Shown in pieces: positions 1 to 6,149 of a stretch of 49,259 nt of DNA (position 1 is the first letter of the stretch; each line of letters begins with the position of its first letter). This stretch comes from an uncultured Lachnospiraceae bacterium. Lineage in GTDB: Bacteria; Bacillota; Clostridia; Lachnospirales; Lachnospiraceae. The position numbers were made by a program, and so were the translations under genes. The notes under the pieces are model-generated. The model searched no databases, was not told the origin of the DNA, and saw only the letters and a program-made list of their open reading frames with translations. The stretch lies in assembly GCA_902786515.1 (NCBI GenBank), contig CADADA010000025.1:1-49259 (forward strand), in the 5' to 3' direction.

Positions 1-120
1 GGAACCATCTTTCTCTCTTTCAAGATCGATGTTGTTCTCTGAAATTCTTTTGAATTTTCAGGGATGGTTTCTTGCTGTTTAGTTATCAATGTTCATATTC
101 TCGTTGCTCACCAGCAACTT
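1..120 (-). promoter_or_regulatory. rRNA operon leader (boxB/boxA-like), running off the left edge
   Basis: Read on the minus strand, the sequence after the two promoters contains a small hairpin (GTTGCT, loop GGTG, AGCAAC; plus-strand 103-118) and then a boxA-like stretch, ACATTGATAACTAAACAGC (about 74-92). This hairpin-then-TTGAAAACTAA order is typical of rrn antitermination leaders in Clostridia. The leader continues to base 1, so the 16S gene should lie just beyond the left edge on the minus strand. No rRNA gene body is inside the window. The rrn call is inferred from the promoter and leader pattern only. Confidence 0.65.
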
Positions 121-124
121 TTAC

Positions 125-153
125 AGTCTATCACAACTTCAAGTGCTTGTCAA
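125..153 (-). promoter_or_regulatory. rRNA operon promoter P2
   Basis: Minus-strand -35 TTGACA (plus 148-153) and -10 TAGACT (125-130) are separated by exactly 17 bp. The site is followed by the boxB/boxA-like leader and lies about 80 bp downstream of a second consensus promoter. Tandem strong promoters of this kind are usual for rrn operons. Confidence 0.7.
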
Positions 154-206
154 CAACTTTTTTTATTTTTTATTTGCTGTTTCCGTGTTTTTCAGACAGC
201 TATGAT

Positions 207-235
207 AGAATACCACCATTTTTCGACATTGTCAA
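207..235 (-). promoter_or_regulatory. rRNA operon promoter P1
   Basis: Minus-strand -35 TTGACA (230-235), 17-bp spacer, -10 TATTCT (207-212). It is upstream of P2 and points the same way. Between it and the antitoxin gene (ends at 439) the roughly 200 bp hold no gene, only an isolated match to the 74-bp repeat found at 5448-6008. Confidence 0.65.
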
Positions 236-294
236 CTACTATTTTGAAATTTTTTGTAATTTTTTCTGTGTAGGGTTTTGCTGCCTATTTCAAG

Positions 295-335
295 TTTTTC
301 ACTCTTATTTTGCTTGCTCTCACCCATTTTAACTC
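295..335. repeat. isolated partial copy of the 74-bp repeat
   Basis: The stretch contains a GTTTTTC run, TTGCTTGCTCTC and CTCACCCATTTTAA. The last 14 bases are identical to the junction of units 4 and 5 of the tandem array at 5448-6008, and the order of the blocks is the same although the GC-rich middle is missing. The match is short and partly AT-rich, so common origin is plausible but not proven. Confidence 0.35.
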
Positions 336-438
336 TTATTGACAAATGAGTGATAATGCTGAATACATTTTTCAGATATTACAGTGCAAAAAAAGGATTT
401 CGACATGATTTGATTGTAAATACTACTAATTATTTCAC

Positions 439-1434
439 CTAAATTTGTTGAAACATTGTTTGTGCATATTCTTTTATATCATTAGGATTAAGCATATTAT
501 ACTTTTCTTTCACACCGTTGAAATACATTCCTATGCTCTCCTTTGTAATCACTCTATCCGATATCTCTGTTTCTGTAAGTTCTCCTCGTGCCAATAACCA
601 TGGTAATTCCGAGTGTGTAAATTTTTCTAATATCTTTCCACTGTAACAACAGATATGTTTTGATACACTTTCGAAAACAGCTTTCTCCGCTGATGATAAT
701 ACAATATCATCCACTTCATTTTTACAATTAATCGGGTCAAATTTATAATCCCGATATCTAAAATATATATCTCTGTAAACCGGTCCATGAACCCATGCCT
801 GACAGTCTTCCTGAAACAAAAAAGTTTCATAAAATGCATAATAAAATCCCTGTATATAATATAATGCCTTTTGAAGTGCTAATGGCGTGATATCTTCGCA
901 CTTATCTAATAAATAAGCTATTGCAACATCAATTTTAGTATTTTTACACTCCATGATGCCAATCAGCTTATCAACTGCCTTTCTACTTTTTTTGTAAGTT
1001 GCTTCTGTTTTGAGATTTCCTTTATTTTCTTCTAAAATTTGTTCGTAGTATTTAGGTTCTTCATAGATTTTTTTAAGAATATCTGAATACTGTCTGGTCG
1101 GAACATCACCTTCACAATATCTTGAAAATGTCTGTTCCCCCCAGCCTAATAATATAGATAAAGGTCGTTTACCTATTGCATATTTTCCCGGTATTTTTAA
1201 AATCACTTCTAATGATACAATTCCATGTTTCTCTCTAAACTTATCATACAAAGCTTTCAAATTGTAATCATTTATTTCGTCAACATAGATTTCAGAATTA
1301 CAATCATCGCAATATGCAATTTTTCCAAGATAATTGTATGTCTCCCCCCTTAGAGTTCCATTCATCTGCACACTTTCAACCCTATAATTTACATCATTTC
1401 TGCATTCTTCACAAAATACTTTTCTTTTACACAT
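439..1434 (-). CDS. antitoxin: MqsA-type zinc-ribbon/HTH fused to a Panacea (SocA/DUF4065) domain
   Basis: The 331-residue product has two CxxC pairs near its N-terminus (C8/C11 and C42/C45), which fit the zinc ribbon of MqsA/YgiT-type antitoxins. A helix-turn-helix-like segment follows (about residues 75-115, with GWGEQTFSRY). The C-terminal half (about 165-310, with ALQKALYYIQ and WVHGPVY) is a Panacea/SocA domain, known to neutralise many unrelated toxins. The start is the ATG at 1434 because AAGGAAGGA sits 6 bases before it; a TTG 18 bases further up overlaps that site. The gene lies 28 bp downstream of a toxin-like gene on the same strand, with a promoter before the toxin. Expected role: neutralise the toxin by direct binding and repress the operon through the HTH. 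The domain call is confident; the partner is inferred from adjacency. Confidence 0.8.
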   Translation of the reverse strand: MCKRKVFCEECRNDVNYRVESVQMNGTLRGETYNYLGKIAYCDDCNSEIYVDEINDYNLKALYDKFREKHGIVSLEVILKIPGKYAIGKRPLSILLGWGEQTFSRYCEGDVPTRQYSDILKKIYEEPKYYEQILEENKGNLKTEATYKKSRKAVDKLIGIMECKNTKIDVAIAYLLDKCEDITPLALQKALYYIQGFYYAFYETFLFQEDCQAWVHGPVYRDIYFRYRDYKFDPINCKNEVDDIVLSSAEKAVFESVSKHICCYSGKILEKFTHSELPWLLARGELTETEISDRVITKESIGMYFNGVKEKYNMLNPNDIKEYAQTMFQQI

Positions 1435-1462
1435 AAAAAATCCTTCCTTCAAATGCTTGTAT

Positions 1463-1873
1463 TCACCTAAACAAATACTCTACCGGTTTGTTTCGTTTAT
1501 GAAAAGAAATCACTACAGTTCTGCTTCCACCAGGCAAATCAATAATATTAAACTTAGTATAAATATCAACTATCTCTTCTTCACCTTGAGAATTATACAA
1601 TTTTACCTGTTGCACAAAAACATACAAAACTTCATATTCATATCCAATCTTTTTATTTTGTAAAGTATGGCAAAAATCATCTGTTTTTAATTGCAATATG
1701 ATTTTTTTCTGTTTTCCACTGCGAATATTATATTCATTGATGAAGTCAATGTTTTCCTGACGATTTTCATTCAACGCAATTGTGTATCTATTATTAGCAA
1801 CACAAATCTTTATTTTCTTTAGTATTGAATCTATCTCTTCTCTAGTATAATTTTGATTGTAATGTAGATTCAT
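1463..1873 (-). CDS. putative MqsR-like (BECR-fold) toxin
   Basis: The 136-residue protein is the first gene of a two-gene operon with the Panacea antitoxin. It begins with a helical stretch and a basic segment, followed by a conserved-looking core: IILQLKTDDFC in the middle and VVISFHKRNKPVEYLF at the C-terminus. These resemble the L-x-x-DF/DY and ISFH signatures of MqsR-related mRNA interferases that pair with YgiT-type antitoxins. It is longer than E. coli MqsR (98 residues), with an acidic insertion (GEEEIVD) before the last strands. The start is the ATG at 1873, about 5 bases after GAGGTG; a GTG 12 bases upstream lies on top of that site. The toxin call rests on these short motifs plus the antitoxin neighbour, so it is tentative. 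Confidence 0.6.
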   Translation of the reverse strand: MNLHYNQNYTREEIDSILKKIKICVANNRYTIALNENRQENIDFINEYNIRSGKQKKIILQLKTDDFCHTLQNKKIGYEYEVLYVFVQQVKLYNSQGEEEIVDIYTKFNIIDLPGGSRTVVISFHKRNKPVEYLFR

Positions 1874-1894
1874 TGCGCACCTCACTGTAATAAT

Positions 1895-1923
1895 AGAATA
1901 CTACTTTTTGTATTAATCGTCAA
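1895..1923 (-). promoter_or_regulatory. toxin-antitoxin operon promoter
   Basis: Minus-strand -35 TTGACG (1918-1923), 17-bp spacer, -10 TATTCT (1895-1900). Transcription would start near 1888, giving a leader of only about 15 bases before the toxin ATG. A palindrome lies immediately upstream. Confidence 0.6.
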
Positions 1924-1934
1924 CAGTAAAACGC

Positions 1935-1944
1935 ATCAATTGAT
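1935..1944. promoter_or_regulatory. possible operator of the toxin-antitoxin operon
   Basis: ATCAATTGAT is a perfect 10-bp palindrome, extendable by one more matching pair at the outer G/C with a mismatch between. It lies 11 bp upstream of the -35 box, a position where an HTH antitoxin could bind. It is AT-rich, so chance is possible. Confidence 0.3.
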
Positions 1945-2092
1945 ACATTTTTATAAAATTTATAATTTGTAATTATACAAAATCAGAATATAACCAGTCA
2001 AAAGGAGATTAATGTAATGAAATTTTTGTTGTGTCATAGTTTTTTTAGAACGTCAGAATACAGTCTGGTACATTGATAATAAGTTTCTGATA

Positions 2093-2190
2093 CTATCACG
2101 CCGAGAAATCTTTTTGTTTCCATCCCTCAATTTCCTGCGTACTAAAATTTGTTTTCCATATTAAAGTACGCAGGCGATAGCTTTTTACTA
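2093..2190. other. structured intergenic element with a nested inverted repeat
   Basis: A perfect 10-bp inverted repeat (CCTGCGTACT at 2134-2143, AGTACGCAGG at 2165-2174) is enclosed by a shorter one (CTATC at 2093-2097, GATAG at 2176-2180) and followed on the plus strand by CTTTTT. It could be a plus-strand terminator, a small structured RNA, or a fragment of a mobile element. The surrounding 1945-2287 has no convincing gene; a 19-codon plus-strand frame at 2018 has an AAGGAG upstream but no recognisable product. Confidence 0.4.
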
Positions 2191-2287
2191 CATACCATTG
2201 GGGGATTTTCTGAAAAATCATCTTTGCACTTACTCATTTTACGTCATGAATCTAAATGATTTTTCGAATGCGTGTGTCAGTTGCTTA

Positions 2288-4060
2288 TTATTTAATTTTT
2301 ATCTTAAGGCTTCCCTTTACCTTGCTTCCGTCCTTTGCAGTGGCTGTCACTGTGACCTTTTTACCTTTTCCTGCTTTTTTTGCGGTAAGGACACCTTTTG
2401 AATTGATGGTTGCGTATTTTGTGTTGCTTACCTTAAATGTTACACTTTTATCTGTTGCATTTGACGGCTTTATTATTGCACTTATTTTTAGTTTTGCACC
2501 TGCTTTTACAGATTTCTTTGATGCAGTAAGATTTATCCTTGTAACTTTTATCGGATTTATCTTAAAAGTATAAGTTGCCGACACATTACTTCCGTCGTTT
2601 GCTGTGATTGTTATAGTTACTGTTTTTCCTGCTCCGGCCGTTTTTGTGGTCACTATACCTTTGGAATTGACTGTTGCGTATTTTGTGTTGCTGCTTTTAT
2701 AGTTTAAGTCTGTTTTTGTAGCGTTTTCAGGAGAAATGCTTGTTTTTAATCTGAATTTTTTGCCGGCATTAACACTCTTTTGTCCACTTACTGTTATCTC
2801 TGATATTTTTATGGATGGTGAAATGACTTTTACTGCCACAGTGGCTGTGATATTTTCATCATAGAGACTGGTGCAGGTAATTGTACATTCTCCTTCTGAT
2901 ACTGCCATAAGTGTTCCATCTGATGAAACATATGCAACGTTGTTATCGCTGCTTGACCAAGATACAGTCTTATCAATGCTGTTTTCTGGTAATACAGTAG
3001 CTGTTAATTTTGTTTCATCTCCAGGTTGTAAAGAAATCATGTCTCTATCTAATTTAATAGATGAAACTGGAACCTGAACATTGCTATCATATACATTTAT
3101 AATACAGTAATCATAAACTTCATCAGAAGTTTTGCTTTCTGCATATATATATGCTGTTCCAACAGAGTTAGCAGTAACTACACCATTCTTATCAACAGAT
3201 GCAATCATATCATCACTACTTACAAATGTTATATCATCAGCTGAAACTTCATCTGATAAAATATCTACATTTAGAGTAGTAGATTCTGCTAATGAAAGAT
3301 TAATTCTGTGATCTTTAATAACTGCTTCTTTCTGAGGATTCATAGAATCGTCTTTGTAATTTATGATGTCAAAGTGAAAAGAACCTCCGTTATCTGTAAA
3401 ATTTTTTAATAAAAAGGAATAATATCCATAGATGTGATCATCAGATGAGTCTGAAAAAATAACATGTGGAAAATTACAATAAAATGATACAATACAATAA
3501 TTGTAAATATATTCATTTTCATTTATTGTTATAATTTCCGAATGGTTTTCATAATTGAAATTAGAAGTGAAAAATTGATAATTGTTATCAATTTTAGTTT
3601 CTGAGTTTGAAGGTATATGAAGGTCTAAACAACCTGGAATATTTTCATCTTCTAACTCTAAACAATTATTATATTTTAATGTTACTTTTACAGATTTTCC
3701 ATTATAAGCAAATACTTTCCTTTCATGTTGAATATCAGGTTTTGTAGATATGATAATTGGATCATCTGGATTTTCAGTATATGGAATAAATAAATCTGAC
3801 ATAGATATAAAGTTGCCTTTTGTGATTTTGAAAGTATATCTATATTCAAATATATCTCTTATCACAATATAATGATTATATAGATTTAGTTCGGAAAAGT
3901 CATTCCAATTTTTATAGCACATAGATGGTTCTGTATCAAATTTCTTAAACTCAACAGTATAACCGTCTGCTATTAAATCTTCTAAAGTTTTTCCATTATA
4001 TGTTATTTCTAATACTGAGCAATCATATTCTTCGTCATAGTAACTGAAACCAATCCACAT
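2288..4060 (-). CDS. BIG2 (bacterial Ig-like) repeat surface protein, probably 5'-truncated or frameshifted
   Basis: The readable frame gives 590 residues. The first 250 are beta-rich and not recognised. Four Ig-like BIG2-type repeats follow (about 258-325, 330-413, 418-505, 507-590), with the usual pattern of a V-x-P-E/S-N-A-T segment, a W/Y-x-S-S-N/D strand and a G-x-V/L-T/A turn. Such repeats are used by surface or secreted proteins as spacers or adhesion modules. The first ATG has no good ribosome-binding site. The same frame stays open for 33 codons upstream, to a TGA at 4160-4162, and encodes a convincing calcium-loop-like DGDIDGDGEED segment, but no ATG, GTG or TTG occurs there. No signal peptide is present in frame. 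A short hydrophobic ORF and a linking segment lie upstream in two other frames. The gene is therefore probably decayed at its 5' end. Confidence 0.65.
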   Translation of the reverse strand: MWIGFSYYDEEYDCSVLEITYNGKTLEDLIADGYTVEFKKFDTEPSMCYKNWNDFSELNLYNHYIVIRDIFEYRYTFKITKGNFISMSDLFIPYTENPDDPIIISTKPDIQHERKVFAYNGKSVKVTLKYNNCLELEDENIPGCLDLHIPSNSETKIDNNYQFFTSNFNYENHSEIITINENEYIYNYCIVSFYCNFPHVIFSDSSDDHIYGYYSFLLKNFTDNGGSFHFDIINYKDDSMNPQKEAVIKDHRINLSLAESTTLNVDILSDEVSADDITFVSSDDMIASVDKNGVVTANSVGTAYIYAESKTSDEVYDYCIINVYDSNVQVPVSSIKLDRDMISLQPGDETKLTATVLPENSIDKTVSWSSSDNNVAYVSSDGTLMAVSEGECTITCTSLYDENITATVAVKVISPSIKISEITVSGQKSVNAGKKFRLKTSISPENATKTDLNYKSSNTKYATVNSKGIVTTKTAGAGKTVTITITANDGSNVSATYTFKINPIKVTRINLTASKKSVKAGAKLKISAIIKPSNATDKSVTFKVSNTKYATINSKGVLTAKKAGKGKKVTVTATAKDGSKVKGSLKIKIK

Positions 4061-4196
4061 ATCTTCTTCACCGTCTCCGTCGATATCTCCATCAGCATTG
4101 TAAAGAACGAGTTCTTTTTCATCATCTGGGATCCTTTCAAAGTGCTTGAACTGTATTGTTCATATTGTTTTATATTATCGCTATAAACAATCTTTT

Positions 4197-4301
4197 TTAT
4201 ATGTAGTTTAAAACGTTTCCAATGTTTCTAAATAACATACCAAAACTGATACCATAAAAAGTGAATAAAGTTAAAAACAAAACCGTCAACAGCGTAAACA
4301 T
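4197..4301 (-). CDS. short hydrophobic ORF, possible N-terminal remnant of the BIG2 gene
   Basis: A 34-codon frame starts at the ATG at 4301. It encodes one strongly hydrophobic segment (starts MFTLLTVLFLTLF) and stops at 4197. It is preceded only by a weak AGATGGA. Downstream a second frame reads KKIVYSDNIKQYEQYSSST and then a third frame enters the BIG2 gene. Either this is a free small membrane peptide or, more likely, the signal-anchor end of the same gene broken by two frameshifts. I cannot decide between these from the sequence. Confidence 0.3.
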   Translation of the reverse strand: MFTLLTVLFLTLFTFYGISFGMLFRNIGNVLNYI

Positions 4302-4349
4302 TATAAATCCATCTTTATTTACTCAATTATTTTCAATCACAACATATTC

Positions 4350-4395
4350 CTTCGCTATTTAGTTTTCAATGTACATTTACTACATTATATCACTT
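4350..4395 (-). promoter_or_regulatory. rrn-leader-like element with a -10 box, outside any rRNA operon
   Basis: On the minus strand TATAAT (plus 4384-4389) is followed by ACATTGAAAACTAAATAGC (about 4355-4373). This matches the leader at 74-92 (ACATTGATAACTAAACAGC) at all but two of 19 positions. A -35 box is not clear (best TTACAA). It lies about 50 bp upstream of the short hydrophobic ORF, pointing toward the BIG2 gene. Confidence 0.4.
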
Positions 4396-4397
4396 TG

Positions 4398-4583
4398 ATT
4401 GCTTATTTGTAAATATCAATAGTTAAATTGCTGTTTTGTATATAAAGAATATTTTTAATTCAAAAAATATTGTTTTTTATGAGTCTTGTACCAGAAAGCC
4501 GGTCATTACTGACCGCCAAACTTTACTTGACAAACTCTCGCATCAGCAAAGGTGCTTAACTTCCTTTAATTGCTTATTTGTAA
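4398..4583. repeat. 15-bp direct repeat pair flanking a 156-bp non-coding segment
   Basis: ATTGCTTATTTGTAA occurs at 4398-4412 and again at 4569-4583, a spacing of 171 bp. The segment between contains a hairpin at 4501-4514 and a locally GC-richer stretch (about 4490-4560) unlike the surrounding AT-rich DNA. No gene was recognised in it. It could mark an insertion or a deletion endpoint. Confidence 0.4.
4499..4516 (-). terminator. possible weak terminator after the nuclease-like gene
   Basis: GGTCA (4501-4505), loop TTAC and TGACC (4510-4514), flanked by short G/C runs. On the minus strand only TTTC follows, so the T-tract is poor. It lies about 95 bp past the stop of the gene at 4611. Confidence 0.3.
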
Positions 4584-4610
4584 TCTTAAGAATTTTTTTT
4601 TGAATCAAGA

Positions 4611-5420
4611 CTATGTACCTTCTTTTTTTATCTTTTTTATAATTCCACCTAAAATCCTGCTATCCATTGGTCTTAAAGCTGTTTCCATTGTTATATAAAG
4701 ATTATCTCCCAATACATACCCGCCACTTGCATATATTTGTATTTTCGAAAGTGCATTATTTACATATTCTTCATTATCCATCAAGCCAAAATGCTCAAGA
4801 ATTATTTCCCTTCTATTGATTTCATCTAATATTGTAAAATCCGGATACATAGTAATGTCTGCGATTGTGAAGGGATACTCATACCTATAAGCTATATTCT
4901 CTTTGTATAGCTTATCTGCAATTATCTTTTCTGACTTTGATCTTACCCGTTCTCCTCTATCTGTATAGATTTCAACGGCTCCCTCTATAAACGGTTTTCC
5001 TTTATATTCACACTCCTCCCATTTTCTTCTATACTCTTCATCTGTAATTTCCAAAGGTTCGATTAAGCTTTGTTTTCCTTTTCCCATTTTTTTGTACACA
5101 TTTGAAATATTCGTGTTTTTTAACTCGATTATAGTTTTTTCCAGTAATTTTAATCTCTTTTCTAATGCCAATTTAGCCTTATTTAAATATTCAGATTTAA
5201 CTATATTTTCAGCTCTGTCTTTTTCAGTTACTGATAAATATCTACCATCCTTATATTCATTCGCTGATTCTTTTATATATAGCTGTAATGTACTACCAGT
5301 AAATGAAGCTTTAATTCTGGCCTCATCAGGCTTAAGTGTTTTAATTTCATTATTAACTTTATTTAGTAATTCTTCTGTTTTAAATTTCTCTGTTATAAGT
5401 TCTCTTTCTAGATTTTTCAT
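4611..5420 (-). CDS. PD-(D/E)XK nuclease-like protein with an N-terminal coiled coil
   Basis: The 269-residue product starts with a charged helical region (about 1-110) likely to form a coiled coil. The C-terminal half carries a spaced acidic pattern: SKSEK (E164), YPDF (D194) and ILEHFG (E209). It resembles PD-(D/E)XK endonuclease-fold domains, which are metal-dependent DNA or RNA cleaving enzymes. The third motif lacks the standard lysine (E-H-F-G instead of E-x-K), so activity is uncertain. The start ATG has GAGGGA 6 bases upstream. The gene stands alone, and the 74-bp repeat array lies immediately upstream and would form or precede its 5' leader. No partner methylase or helicase is present. 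A defence or repair role is possible but not shown. Confidence 0.55.
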   Translation of the reverse strand: MKNLERELITEKFKTEELLNKVNNEIKTLKPDEARIKASFTGSTLQLYIKESANEYKDGRYLSVTEKDRAENIVKSEYLNKAKLALEKRLKLLEKTIIELKNTNISNVYKKMGKGKQSLIEPLEITDEEYRRKWEECEYKGKPFIEGAVEIYTDRGERVRSKSEKIIADKLYKENIAYRYEYPFTIADITMYPDFTILDEINRREIILEHFGLMDNEEYVNNALSKIQIYASGGYVLGDNLYITMETALRPMDSRILGGIIKKIKKEGT

Positions 5421-5447
5421 TTATAATCCCTCATTTCTTTCTGATTT

Positions 5448-6008
5448 CACCCTTTTTCTTATTTTTTGCTTTTTAGGTGAGTTTTTTTACTTGCTTCTTT
5501 TCCTTAATTTTTTTCTTTTTCACCTATTTTCTTATTTTCGGCTTTTTAGGTGAGTTTTTTCTACTTGCTTTTCCCGCCGGCCTCCTTCCGTTCTCACCTA
5601 ATTTCTTATTTTTTGCTTTTTAGGTGAGTTTTTTCTACTTGCTTTTCCCGCCGGCCTCCTTCCGTTCTCACCTAATTTCTTATTTTTTGCTTTTTAGGTG
5701 AGTTTTTCTTACTTGCTTTTCCCGCCGGCTACCTTCCGTTCTCACCCATTTTAATAATTTTTACTTTTTAGGTGAGTTTTTCTTACTTGCTTTTCCCGCC
5801 GGCTACCTTCACTTGTCACACATTTTCGCTTTTTTGTATTTGGGGGTGCTTTTTTCTTTCTTGCCTTCTCCGCCGGCCCCCTTCACTTGTCACACATTTT
5901 CGCTTTTTTGTATTTGGGGGTGCTTTTTTCTTTCTTGCTTTTCCCGCCGGCCCCCCTTCCCTTGCCACACATTTTCGCATTTAGGGATTTTTAGGTGTAT
6001 TTTTCCTA
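5448..6008. repeat. tandem array of eight 74-bp repeats
   Basis: Units start at 5448, 5521, 5595, 5669, 5743, 5817, 5891 and 5966 (spacing 73, 74, 74, 74, 74, 74, 75; the last is partial). Each begins CACC or CACA, runs through a T-rich stretch to a TTAGGTGAG or GGGGGTGC block, then ACTTGCTTTTCCCGCC and a GGC-rich tail. In units 2-4 CACCTA and TTAGGTG form an arm pair around the T-rich part. Units 6-7 form a diverged subtype. The array fills most of the 729 bp between the nuclease-like gene's start and radA. Plus-strand frames through it are only repeats of the unit and are not counted as genes. Confidence 0.9.
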
Positions 6009-6056
6009 ATTTAACTTAATAATTATTGTATTTCAAGTGTGTTATATGCTGACCAA

Positions 6057-6100
6057 TGTACTGCCGCGTTCATATTTAACAAAATGAACGGGTCAGTACA
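6057..6100. terminator. long two-part hairpin, possible radA terminator or bidirectional element
   Basis: Outer arms TGTACTG (6057-6063) and CAGTACA (6094-6100) enclose inner arms CGTTCAT and ATGAACG, with a 3-base internal bulge on each side. On the plus strand it is followed by GGCATTTTTG; on the minus strand no T-run follows. It lies 50 bp past the radA stop. Confidence 0.45.
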
Positions 6101-6149
6101 GGCATTTTTGAAATTACAAAAGAATATTTGAAAATATAAGTGATGATTA

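Noticed and set aside
2018..2077. 19-codon plus-strand frame with AAGGAG upstream
   Set aside because: It is very short and followed by non-coding structured DNA, so it is more likely chance or a remnant.
2117..2143. CRISPR-repeat-like string (GTTTCCATCCCTCAATTTC)
   Set aside because: Only a single copy is present, with no regular spacers and no cas genes. The string is part of the nested hairpin instead.
4479..4559. 26-codon plus-strand frame in the GC-richer segment
   Set aside because: It has no ribosome-binding site and no recognisable product. Length alone is not evidence.
5772..6019. Two plus-strand frames through the 74-bp repeats
   Set aside because: They translate the repeat unit twice or three times with Phe-rich nonsense, have no ribosome-binding site and cover only the array.
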